The notes under the pieces: model-generated
Told to the model about the DNA's origin: nothing
The model's input: the letters and a program-made list of their open reading frames with translations, nothing else
Database searches by the model: none
Program-made: the position numbers and the translations under genes
Part shown: in pieces, positions 1-10,481 of the stretch
Position numbering within the stretch: the first letter of the stretch is position 1
Layout: each line of letters opens with the position of its first letter
NCBI GenBank assembly: GCA_028571685.1
Contig: CM053142.1
Coordinates: 123,558,796-123,622,795 of the forward strand
DNA: 64,000 bases
Reading direction: 5' to 3'
Source: Heterohyrax brucei
Taxonomy: Eukaryota > Chordata > Mammalia > Hyracoidea > Procaviidae

Positions 1-654
1 TTCATCTCCTGACTGAAATTCTCAACATCACCACTCCTCAGATTTATGCTTTCCAAGAGCCCACACCCTCATTTTAGAAGAAATAATTACATTCATACAA
101 AGCTTGAACTTTATCAGCAACAAAACTGGAGATAACTTAATGACATCTATAAGGATAAGGCACACCGTCAGTATTTAAGCAAAGAAAAAAAGGAGTATCC
201 ATAATACTGGAGAGTAGTACAGCCAAAATCAAATCTACTTTTTTCCAGGGTTAGTTGCCTAGCTTTAGCACAGACCATTGTTTAGGGTTAGCTCAGAACA
301 CTGCAAGAGGCTTGGCTACACAGTTAGGGAACCTCTACAAAGTTAGCCAGGTGAACTATCATGTTATTTAAGAACACAGAAAACTAGGCAGTCCCTATGA
401 TTTGTGAGATACATCCACTCAACAGAGTTGCTGTTTAAGCTTTTCCTATTGCTATTGATTCAAAATTCCCCAACACTTCACCATTAGCAAGCTGAATTCT
501 AGTCCTTGAATGCATCTAAAGCTAATCAGTTGCCTTGAGTAGACTCCACTAATGGTGACTCCACATCTGTCAGAGAACACTGTGCTCCACACTGGATTTG
601 AAATGGGTTCATTCCAGTTCAAATACCTGCTGAAAATTTGTGTTTCTAAAATGA
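1..654. other. Unassigned non-coding DNA
   Basis: AT-rich sequence with no recognised repeat, no open frame with familiar content and no RNA gene. It lies left of a MER5-like fragment and the full-length L1. Confidence 0.5.
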
Positions 655-790
655 TCTTAGTAAGTTATACATAAAAATCACCTGGGATCTTGCTAAAATA
701 TAGATTGTGATTCATTCTATCTGGAGGAGAAATGCAAATTCTCATCAGAAAACTTGTTCCAGAAGTAAATTTTCAGCAGGAGTTCAAAGT
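655..790. repeat. MER5-like (hAT-Charlie) DNA transposon fragment
   Basis: The segment contains the phrases 'aaatcacctgggatcttgct' and, further right, a diverged inverted counterpart 'aaaacttgttccagaag'. These resemble the two arms of the short non-autonomous MER5 elements of placental mammals. The match is weak and from memory, so orientation is not assigned. Confidence 0.4.
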
Positions 791-947
791 AGGTTTATGG
801 CATTCAAAGATGGCTGGAACAGCCACTGATTAAGGCTTTCAGGTTTATACCTACATCTTACCTGATATTTAGGAATACATGTTTTAGCTCAAAATTTAGT
901 TTAAAAAAATATAAAATTTATCTTATCCTTTAAAAATACAAAGTATA

Positions 948-1972
948 GAGGGGCAGAGTCAAGATGGTGGACTAAACACTAGTCTCCCTAAATCCCTCTG
1001 GAAACCAAGACCTGAACTTACAATTAAATGGAGGCTTCTGGACACCTAGTAAACCCTAGGATACGGCATAGGGCTGTCAATTTGGAATACATACCACTGA
1101 ACAGGAACTTCTTCTCTTTTGCTAACCCCTGCTCTTGTTGAGCGCCGGCTCTCATGGACTGAAAGCAACTCACTATTTTAACTTTTTTCTCAGTCTTAGC
1201 TGGCAGGCGGGGCTAGGGGTTGATTGTCACCTCTGTGCAGACACACTGCTGATGGAATAGGCAGGTGGAATTGCCACATTTTGATAGTCCATCTTTGGAC
1301 TCTGTGCACCTTGGCACAGTGGCCTCTCTCTCCGAGCCGCCACCATAGGGTAGACTTTTCTGAGGCAGTCAGAGGAACCTATGTGGGACACCATCTTGTT
1401 TGGCTGGAAGGCAAATATACTCATATGGAGGCCTCAGCTGGACCTAATTCCCAGGCTGGGAGGCAGTACTTGTCTTTAGGAGAGTTCTTTTCCAGTACAA
1501 AGCAGTCCATTGCACAGTGTGGCCTATGGGTGGGACTCGGCAGCAGATGACAGCAGGGCAGTAGCCTTCCTGTATTTTGAACTAGTTTGCAGCATCTTTA
1601 GTCAGATACAGAGGTGCTTACTTTACCAGTGGGGAAGAGGGACTTGTACACCTAAAAGTCTAACTGACTGTGGAAGCTGTCAGATATCTTTTACCTTTCA
1701 GTATAAGACTGCCTAGAGAAATAACTGTGGTGCATCCTGAAGGCATCTCTTCCAGCCTTTACAGACTCACAATATAGGGTCAGAGAACAGCTCCACAGTT
1801 ACTCTATAAGTATGGCAGTGTCGTTGCCAATAAGGAGGTGGAGCCTCCTGCACCACAGATTCCACTGAGCCCAGTCACTGAAGTACATAGAGGTGTCTGG
1901 CAATCACCTTCCTTTTCAGACTGAGCTTTAGATCCTGTTAAGATAACACCAGAGAAGCAAAACAACCTCCAG
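948..1972 (+). promoter_or_regulatory. L1 5' UTR (decayed internal promoter)
   Basis: This is the kilobase between the L1 5' end and the ORF1 start. In L1 elements it carries an internal RNA polymerase II promoter. I cannot point to an intact YY1 or other factor site beyond 'caagatgg' at 960-967, which matches the YY1-type core at the start of many L1 5' UTRs. Short open frames here (for example 1224-1550) show no familiar protein content. Confidence 0.6.
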
Positions 1973-2885
1973 ATGCCCCCAAAGCAACAAACTTTGGATA
2001 AAAACATAAAGAAGAACTTAGAAGGCCTCCAAAAGAAAGACCCAAAGAACCTCCCAGAAAAAGAAGCCTTTCTGAAACTACCAGAGGGCAAATACAAAAG
2101 CAATATATAGAGAACTCTCCTAGATCTTATACAAAATGCAGCAGAAAAATGAAAAATTAAGCAAGCTGTTTGATCTGATGGAATGCCAGTACTCTGAAAT
2201 CCAACAGATTAATAACCAAATCAAAGGAATAGAAATTTCAATTCAAAGCCAAGACAACAGAATTGAACAAATGGAAAATAGGCTTTCTGACTTAGGAGAC
2301 AGAGCTAGTGACTCCAGCATCTGTAAGTAGAAGTCAGAAAAAAGGAACAAGAAAGATGAAGAAGCATGTGGGACTCTATTAAGAGCAACAATCTCCAATT
2401 AATTGGAGTTCCTGAACTGTAAAGGACACCTGAGAACACAGAGAGTATTGTAGCTGAGCTTCTGACACAGAACTTCCCAGAAATTGTGAAAGAATATAGA
2501 TATCCAAGATGCGTATTGAATGCCACTCAATGTAGACCTCAAAAGAAAGATTCCAAGACATATAATCAAGCTTAACAAAATGAGACAGAAAGAGAAACTC
2601 CTAAAGGCAGCAAGACTCAAAGCAAAGCTAAGATTTGGAGGGAGACCTTATAGGCTTTCTCAGCTGAAACAATGCTGGTATGGAGACACTGGGATGACAC
2701 ATTCAAAGCCGTGAAGGAGAAAAACTTCCAAACAAGAATTATATGTCCTGTGAAACTATCTTTCAAATGTGAAAATGAAATTAAGATATTCAGATAATCA
2801 GAAACTCAGAAACTTTGTAAAAAACAAACCAAAGCTACAAGAAATACTGAAAGAAATTCTTGGCTTAGAAGAACAAAACCATTAA
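1973..2885 (+). pseudogene. L1 ORF1 (RNA-binding chaperone) pseudogene
   Basis: In a living L1 this encodes the trimeric RNA-binding protein that packages L1 RNA. The ATG at 1973 opens a lysine-rich N-terminus (starts MPPKQQTLDK) that hits a stop near 2107. A second open piece, 2136-2330, holds the coiled coil with heptad-like repeats (IQQINNQIKGIEISIQSQ). A third, 2520-2714, holds the PRHIIKLNKM...KEKLLKAARLK stretch of the RNA-recognition domain. The C-terminal domain follows in another frame (VKEKNFQTRIICPVKLSF near 2715-2775) and ends at the stop at 2883-2885. At least three frame breaks separate the pieces, so no full protein can be made. Confidence 0.85.
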
Positions 2886-3045
2886 CTCCATAGTTTTGAA
2901 AGAAATACAGGACACATCATCCAGAAACCTATGCAGTTAGGGAAGGCTCCAAACAAAATCAAAGCTATAATATTGAAAGAAGTGATCCAGTGATCATATT
3001 ATGAAAACTATGATGTCATCATATTAAAAAGAGGGGTGTACTACA

Positions 3046-3306
3046 GTGTTATATACCTTCCAGATGGAGATGAAGTTAATAAGACTTTCAGTAGTTAAAA
3101 TTGCATTTAAACATAGATTATTAAAGGAGATCACAGGGGTAGCTGCAAACCACAATAAAGATACAACATATCAAATCAAGAAATGTAATACAGGTGTCTC
3201 AACAACCACAAAACCAACACTGAAAAAGGTGAAAAATCAACTTATAAAGAAAAAGTCCCATTACAGAATAGTAAGAACAACAGAGAAAACATCAACACGA
3301 AAATAA
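3046..3306 (+). other. Open frame in the L1 inter-ORF spacer
   Basis: An 86-codon frame (starts MLYTFQMEMK) rich in lysine and threonine lies between ORF1 and ORF2. It matches neither ORF1p nor the endonuclease. The spacer is about 0.4 kb here, much longer than the short spacer of human L1. It is most simply untranslated linker that happens to lack stops. I do not call it a gene. Confidence 0.4.
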
Positions 3307-3311
3307 ACACA

Positions 3312-6300
3312 TCACAGTGACGGCACTGAACATATACCTGTCAATAATTACACTGAATGTGAATGGACTGAACGCTCCAGTAAACAAACAATGAATGACA
3401 TCTTGAATAAAAAGACACAACCCGTCCATAAGTAACTTAAAAGAAACTCACCTTAGACTTAAAGATACAAACAAACTGAAAATTAAAGGATGAAAGAGTA
3501 TATCTCAAGCTAGCAATACAGAAAGAAGAACAGGTATGGCAATACTAATCTCAGATAAAATAGATTTCAATGTAAAATCCACCAACATGGACAAAGAGGG
3601 ACAGTATTGCTGAAAGCTTCAATATACAAGCAGGACTTAACAATATTAAATATTTATGCACCCAATACTAGGGCTTCTAAAGACATTGAAGAAACTCTAA
3701 CTGCATTCAAAAACAAGGTAGATCACTTCACAATAACAGTGGGAGACTCCAACACTCCACTCTCAATATTGGACAAATGGTCTAGAGAAAAGCTTAATAA
3801 AGACACAAAAGATCTTATTGCCACAATTAACCAACTAGACCTCATCGACATGTACAGAACTTTCTACCCATCAACAGATGACTACACCTTCTTCACCAGT
3901 GCACATGGAACATTTTCCAGAACAGACCATGTGTTAGGACATAAAGCAAATCTCAACAAAATCCAAACCATTGAATTATTGTAAAGCATCTTCTTAGACC
4001 ATAAAGCCATGAAAGTCAAAATCAATAGCAGAAAAAATGTAGAAAGAAATTGAAACTCTTGGAAACTGAACATCTTGCTCAAAAAGCCATGGGTTATAGA
4101 AGAAATCAAGGATGAAAAAAAGAACTCTGTGGATTCCAATGAGAATGAAAACACTTCCTACCAGAACCTATGTGATAAAGCCAAAGCAGTGCTTAGGGGT
4201 CAACTGATCTTGATAAAACCACACATCCTGAAGCAAGAAGGAAACCAAACAAAAGAACTAATCCTATAGTTTGAACAAGTAGAGAGAGAGCAACAGAGGG
4301 ACCCCACAGGCACCAGAAGAAAACAAATCATAAAGATTAGAGCAGAACTAAGTGAATTAGAGAATAGAAGAACAATTGAAAAAATTGAAAAGATCAAAAG
4401 CTGTTTTTTTTAAAAAGATCAACAAAATTGACAAACCATTGGCTAAACTTACTAAAGAAAAATAGGAAAGGAAACAAATAACCCAAATAAGAAATGAGAA
4501 GGGAGTTGTCAGAACAGATCCAACAAAAATAAAAAATATCATGACAGAATACTACCAAAGACTGTACTGTAACAAATTTGAAAACCTAGAGGAAACAGAC
4601 AAATTCCTAGATTCATACCACCTACCAAAATTATCACAAGGTGAAGTAGAACAACTTAATAAACCCATCACAAAGGAAGAAATTGAAAAAGTCATAAAAA
4701 AAACTACCAACTTAAAAAAAAAAAAGCCGTGGCCCAGATAGCTTCACTGCAAAATTCTACCAAACTTTCAGAGAAGACTTAACTCCAATGCTGCTGAGAC
4801 TATTTCACAGCATAGAAAGGGATGGAGTACACCCAAACTCATTCTGTGAAACCAACATAACCCTAATGCCAAAGCAAGGGAAAGACTCAACAAAATATGA
4901 GAGCTACAGACGTATATCACTCATGAACCTAAATGCAAAAATCTTCAACAAAATCCTTGCCAATAGAATACAACCAGCCAAGTGCCAACTGCCATTGAGT
5001 TGGATCCGATACAACAACATATAAAAAAAATAATTCATCACAACCAAGTTAGATTCATAGCAGAGAGGTAAGGCTGGTTCAACATCAGAAAAACAATTAA
5101 TGTGATCAACAACATAAATAACACAAAAGACATGGATCAGCTGATATTGTCTATTGATGCAGAAAAGGCATTTGATAAAATCCACCACCACTGATGTTCA
5201 AAACTCTCAGCAAAATAGGCATAGACTGCAAATTCCTCAGTGCAATAAGGGCCATTTATACAAACCCAACTACCCACATCATCCTGAATGGAGAGTGAAT
5301 AAAACAATTCCTTCCCCTTGAGGATGGGAAGTAGACAAGGATGTCCATTCTCATCCCTCCCATTCAACACTGTACTGGAAATTCTAGCGAGAGCAATTAG
5401 ACAAGACCAATAAATAAAGGGCACCTGCATCAGCAAAGAGGAAGTAAAAATCTCACTATTTGCCGATATGATTATATACTCAGAGAATCCTAAAGAATCC
5501 ATAAGTAAACAACTCAAACTGATGGAAAACTTCAGCAAAGTCTCAAGATACAAGATAAACATAAACAAATCAGTAGGATTCCTTTATACCAACAATGACT
5601 ATTAAAGAACAAATCACCAAATCAATACCATTTTCTATAGCCCCCAAGAAGATAAAATACCTAGGAATAAATCTAGCCAGAAAAATAACAGATCTTTACA
5701 GAGAGAATTACAAGTCTTTACTACAAGAAACTAAGAGACACTTATATAAATGGAGAAACCTACCCTGCTCATGGATAGGAAGACTTAACATTGTGAAAAT
5801 GTTTAGTTTACCCAAAGCAATCTACTTATATAATGCAATCTCAATACAAATTCCTGTGACATTTTTTAATGAAATGGTGAAACAAACCACCAACTTTGTT
5901 TGGAAGGAAAGAAGCCCCTGATAAGTAAAGCACTACTGAAGAAGAACACACTGGGAGGCCTCTCACTATCTGACTTTAGAACCTATTACACTGCCACAGT
6001 TGTCAAAACAGCCTGGTAATGGTACAAAAAGAGACAAATAGATCAAGGGAACAGAGCTGAGACTCCAGAGATGCCACCATCCTTCTATAAACAGCTGATA
6101 TTAGACAAAGGCCCTAAGACTTTAAAGTGGGATAAAAGCAATCTCTTCAACAAACGGTGCTGGCAAAATTGGATATACATCTGCAATAAATTGAAACAAG
6201 AGCCATATCTCACACTTTATACAAAACAAACTCAAAACTGGATAAAATACCTAAATATCAAATCTAAAACAACAAAGCTCATTCAAGAAAAAATAGGATC

Positions 6301-7159
6301 AACAATGGAAGTTTTAATACACAATGTAGACAGACTTCAAAATTTGACCAACAAAGCACAATCAATAGAAGAGAAAACAGATAAACGGAAACTACTAAGA
6401 ATCAAACACTTTCTCTCATTCAAGGACTTTATCAAAAGAATTAAAAGACCAGAGAATGGGAAAAAAAATATTTGGCAACTGTATGTCAGACTGACGTCTG
6501 GTCTCCATAATCTACAAGGTACCACAAAATATCAATAAGAAAATGTAAAAAATCCAATTAAGTGATGGGCAAAGGAGATGGAAAGACACTTCCAGGCAGC
6601 CAAAAACCACCTGCAGACATGCTCATGATCATTAGCTCTTGAAGAAATTCAAGTCAAAACTACAATGAGATACCATCTCACCCCAACAAGGTTGGCCATG
6701 ATCCAAAAAACACAAAACAACAAATGCTGGAGAGGCTGTGGAGAAATTGGAACTCTCCTATACTGTTGGTGGGATTGCAAAGTGGTGCAAGCTCTTTGAA
6801 AAGTAATCTGGTGCTTCCTTAAAAAGCTGGAAATAGATATACCATTTGACCCAGTAATTCCACTGCTTGGAATATATCCTACAGAATCCAGGCCATTCAC
6901 ACCAACGGATACATGCACACGCATGTTTATTGCAGCACAGTCCACAATAGTAAAAAGATGGAATCAACCCAGATGCCCAACAACAGAGGAATGAATAGGT
7001 AAACTATGGTATATGTACTCAATGGAACACTGTGCAATGATAAAGAACAATGATGATTTTAGGAAACATCTCATAACCTGGTTTGAACTGGAGGACATTA
7101 TGTTGAGTGAAAATACTCATTGACAAAAGGACAAATATTATATGAGATCCCTACAATAA
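3312..7159 (+). pseudogene. L1 ORF2 (endonuclease and reverse transcriptase) pseudogene
   Basis: ORF2p nicks target DNA and reverse-transcribes L1 RNA. The endonuclease begins near 3340 with ITLNVNGLN; an ETHL motif is near 3445. The longest intact piece, 3607-3984, carries LNIYAPN, GDSNTPLS (usual GDFNTPLS) and SRTDHVLGHK. The RT region starts with [20 protein letters not shown] near 4851-4910. It includes [10 protein letters not shown] near 5155 and the active-site block SLFADMIIY at 5453-5479, which lacks one Asp of FADD. The thumb region follows at 5595-5921 (IKYLGINLAR, PCSWIGRLNIVKM). The C-terminal Cys region (CWRGCGEIGTLLYCWWDC, 6726-6779) has Tyr in place of the usual His. The reading ends near 7157-7159. 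Multiple stops and indels make it inactive. No in-frame ATG marks a clear start. Confidence 0.9.
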
Positions 7160-8173
7160 GAATTTAAAAACAGACTCATGCTCAGAAGACTCTTTCATGG
7201 CTGCAAGGGTGGGGAGGGAGAGAGGAAGAGGGTATGGTATAGATAGTTGATAGAAATTTGGTTTGATGAAATTGGTGACAGCACACATTAGAAAGATCAA
7301 TTTTAACTGAGCGTCAACATAACATGATTACTCCTCCCATCTTAACCCAATATTGAAAGGACAGAGTAGCTGGGATGGTGGGCCTGGGACCATGTTCTCA
7401 GCGGAAATTGAGGCCAGTTGGTACAACCAGCGTTTTGCCAAGAGAGTCTTCTGCACCCCACACTGGTGAGTGGCATCTGGGGTCTTAAAAGCTAGAAACC
7501 TGCCACCTGAGGTACACCAAATTGTCCCAACACTGCAGGAACCGATGACTACCAAGGACCAAAATGACATGAGGGAAAGAGAACCCAGAAGACAGAGACA
7601 CCCACGTGAGTGGGTGACTACATCGACACGTGACTGGAAGAACTGAATGGGGCTCAGCCACCACCAGCGATAGTCGTGATGGAGCTCACAAAGCTGAGTT
7701 TCATTGGCAACAAAAGAGTAAAAAGGGGTGTATCCTGAGATCTCCACTAAAAGACCACAGTTGATGGTCCAGGGGCCTCGAGGTTCCCCTGAGAGCACAG
7801 CCCCTCACCCTGATGCTACCCATGTCCATAAATCATAATGGACATCAACTCTTCCCACACAAATGGATTGGACTTGGTGACAAAGAGTGACCATATCGTG
7901 CGTGCACTTTACGGTTCTATGCATGTATAGAATGTTGTCTTGCTGACCTCTTACTGGAAGTGGGGGAGAGGGTGAAGAGGAGGGGATAGGGGACTGTTAG
8001 GAGGATATGACAGGTATAGAACAGAGAGGAAGAGTTTGCTGTCACTGGGCAGGAAGAGCAGTGGGAGCTGCACATAGGTGGACTTGCAAATTTACATAGG
8101 AATGTACATTTTCACTCAATCATAATTAAACAGAGAGAAAATTAAATTAAAAAGTAAAATTAAAAAAAAATGT
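7160..8173 (+). other. L1 3' UTR and A-rich tail
   Basis: This 1-kb non-coding end recurs in reverse at 16987-17820 and 47761-48525 and forward at 26843-27838. It contains a purine-rich G tract (7207-7232) typical of L1 3' UTRs and the phrase 'gagtggcatctggggtctta' (near 7468). It ends in degenerate A-rich sequence. No translated product is expected, although a 156-codon antisense frame (7328-7798) happens to be open. Confidence 0.85.
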
Positions 8174-8231
8174 AAAGTATACATCATCATCATTGTCATT
8201 ATTATTAGAATTAGATGTAGTTGACCAAAAC

Positions 8232-8396
8232 TCCAAAAACCAAACCCACTGCCAATGAGTTGATTCTGACTCATAGTGGCCCTATAGAACAGAGTACAAC
8301 TGCTGCCATGCATTTTCCAAGGAGCACCTGGTGGATTCAAACTGCCAACCTTTCAGTTAGCACCTGTAGCACTTAACCACTTCATCAGAGTTTCCC
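8232..8396 (-). repeat. AfroSINE (tRNA-derived SINE)
   Basis: On the minus strand this reads as the afrotherian SINE: a tRNA-like head with 'gtggttaag...gctaac', a body with 'gcagtt' and 'ctatagggccactatgagtc', and a tail 'gggtttggttttt'. Such elements are copied by LINE machinery. It lies just right of the full-length L1. Confidence 0.9.
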
Positions 8397-8837
8397 TAGT
8401 TGATCTAAGCTATTTGAAGAGTCTGAATCTTCATATGAATGAGCTGTATGCACACTTCCATTTTTGTTGTATACAAATGGAAGTACACAGCTTACATAAC
8501 TAGGAATATTCAGCTAAAAGACACCCTTTTAAACAATGGAACTTAAGCATCATATCTAGAGTTTCCTCCCTTCTACATAGAGCAATACTTTCCTTTGCTT
8601 TTGCAGTGTAGCTCCATCTACACAGAGAAAACCTGCCTTGAGCATAATATACAGTCTAGAAAAGAGTATAGAAGCTGAGAAAAAGAAGCCAAAGGAGTTA
8701 TTATTATTTTCATTTTTAAAAGTTGGTAAGAAATTTCACTAAAAGGTAGGTAGTAAAATGAAAAGGGATTTGGGAAGTGAGTTGGTATGACCCAGTTAGA
8801 GAGGGGTCACTCTCATTTATATAATGAATGGTTTAGA

Positions 8838-8965
8838 AAGAAGGAACAGAGGGAGGAGGGAAAGAGAGATGGAGAGCTGGAGATAGGGTGAGACGGAGAA
8901 AGAAAAAAAAAGACAAGGAAGAGAGGGAGGGAGGGAGGGAGGGAGGGAGGGAGAGAAGAGATGAC
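8838..8965 (+). repeat. Purine-rich tract with (GGGA)n core
   Basis: About 130 bases are almost all A/G. The core at 8924-8956 is a run of GGGA units, with a G3 tract every four bases. On the + strand this satisfies the general pattern for G-quadruplex formation. It is probably a simple-sequence expansion. Confidence 0.85.
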
Positions 8966-9514
8966 AGCAGAGGGGTAGTCACTAGGAAGATCCTTGGAGA
9001 AGAGGTAGCTCCAGCTCTGCCTCCTCCAGGAAGCCCACTCACACTGTTTACAGCCTAAACAGTTTCACATGTCCACAGCAAGTTGACATGTAATCATAAA
9101 TTGCATTAAATCTGAAAGGAAATGTCTTTGTGTATGTATTTCTCTCCCATGGAGACTTCAACACATGACTCTTAGAATCTTCCAAAAAGTCTAGGACAAT
9201 GTCTTACTTCACTTGCAACTAAAATGTATGGGAGAGATATTCGAGAGATTCTTGTACAAGGAATTCTGAGGGAGTAAAGAAGTAGCAGAGTCTTGCATCA
9301 CAACTCCTAAGACAACAAATTGAGGATTTCACTCTTCAGAGTTCCTGCTACTCTTAAACCAGGAAAAGAATAGGAAGTTTAGGCTTGGAGTTCTGTAGCC
9401 TCTAAGTTTTCTTTGACAGGTACCTTTGTAGCCTCGCCGTCTCTTCCAGGGAGTGTGTCTAGAACTCCTCTGGGCATTCGCCAAAGTCTAGGTGCTCCCA
9501 GTCTCACTGTTCAC

Positions 9515-9690
9515 CTTCTTTCTTCTTTCTCATCCTCGCCCTCCTATTGCATCATTCTCCTCTCCTGCTCCTCTCACTCCCTCTGGTTCCTTTTCTCCTC
9601 CTACCTATCCCTCTCTCTTCTTCTGCACCTCTCTAACTCCCCCTCTTCTCTCTCCCCAATTCCCTTCCTCCCTCCTTCTTCATCTTCAGT
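9515..9690 (+). repeat. Pyrimidine-rich tract
   Basis: About 175 bases consist mostly of C and T (tcc, ctt, cct units) with scattered purines. It is low-complexity sequence, complementary in composition to the purine tract 0.55 kb upstream. Confidence 0.8.
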
Positions 9691-10027
9691 GACAATTATT
9701 CATTTTCTTTCCTGCAGGACACCTAAGCTTTTCAATGAGTTCAGACTTCCAGAAGATACAGAGTAAGGAGTAGCTTTTGGAATGGTCTGCATCCTGCCCT
9801 GAAAAAGCCACTGAGACAATGAAAACTAGTGTTAAGCTACCTTCAAGTGGTATTGGGTGAGAGAAACAGGAGACACAGAGACCAAAATAAAAAACCTGAT
9901 ATCTCAACAAATTATCTTGCAAAAATACCTTGGCCAAATCACAAACAAAGAGATTTGGTTTCTCCCTTTTTCTACGACTAACTCAAGTTCATAGAAGAGC
10001 TCTCCTTGAATATGGGCCAAAGTGGTA

Positions 10028-10481
10028 GGCAAAGATGGCGCTTGGAGGACTCATGTGTGCCCAACACACATCATAGCATTTTCAATTGCTTCATATGCAC
10101 ATGAAAGATAGACAGTGAATAATGAAGACAGGAGAATTGATGCCTTTAAATTGTGGTATTGGAGAATAACACTGGACATACCACAGACGGCCAGAAGACT
10201 GAGCAAGTCTGTCTTAGAAGAAGTACAGCCAGAATACTCCTTGAAGTGAGAATGGTGAGACTTCATCTCACATACGTTGGACACATTCCCTGGAGAAGGT
10301 TACCAGGCATGGTGAAGAAGAAGGTCAACAAAAAAGAGGAAGACCCATGAGGAGATAGATTGATACATAGATAACTGCAACAATGGGTTCAAACGGAACA
10401 GTGATCCTGAGGATGGCAGAGAACTGATTGGTGTTTCATTCTGTTACGCATAAGGTTGCTATAAGCGCTTAACAACAAAGT
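10028..10481 (+). mobile_element. RTE/BovB-type LINE, 3' end only
   Basis: 5'-truncated RTE. It starts in the post-RT coding region ('ttcaattgcttcatatgcac'), runs through 'gaatggtgagacttcatctc' and 'aaagaggaagaccc', and ends in the tail 'gcataaggttgctata...cttaacaacaa'. The same end recurs at 45057-45512, 45640-45927 and 49180-49615. The original frame is broken throughout. RTE elements end in short repeats rather than long poly(A), as seen here. Confidence 0.85.

Larger units (their letters stand above)
948..8173 (+). mobile_element. Nearly full-length LINE-1 (L1), 5' UTR to A-rich tail, inactive
   Basis: A complete L1 layout is visible. The 5' UTR starts with the L1-typical 'ggggcagagtcaagatggtgg'. 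It is followed by ORF1 remains (from 1973), a long inter-ORF spacer, ORF2 remains (about 3312-7159), a 1-kb 3' UTR with a G-rich purine tract near 7207-7232, and an A-rich end at 8120-8170. Flanks 937-947 and 8171-8181 read tacaaagtata and tgtaaagtata (9 of 11 identical), a plausible target-site duplication left by L1 endonuclease-primed insertion. Many stops and frameshifts break both ORFs, so the copy cannot move. The 3' UTR is shared with the L1 pieces at 17, 24, 26 and 48 kb. Confidence 0.93.
8400..10027. other. Unassigned non-coding DNA with purine and pyrimidine blocks
   Basis: There is no recognised mobile element or gene apart from the low-complexity blocks listed separately. The open frames at 9413-9766 and 8833-9042 are serine/proline- or leucine-rich translations of pyrimidine/purine tracts and are not credible genes. 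Confidence 0.5.

Noticed and set aside
8232..8396. tRNA-like heads of AfroSINEs as possible tRNA genes
   Set aside because: The heads are diverged SINE promoters joined to a SINE body and T/A-rich tails. No complete cloverleaf is present here or in the other copies.
8924..8956. Regular short repeats considered as a CRISPR-like array
   Set aside because: It is a simple (GGGA)n run without spacers, in a mammalian genome.
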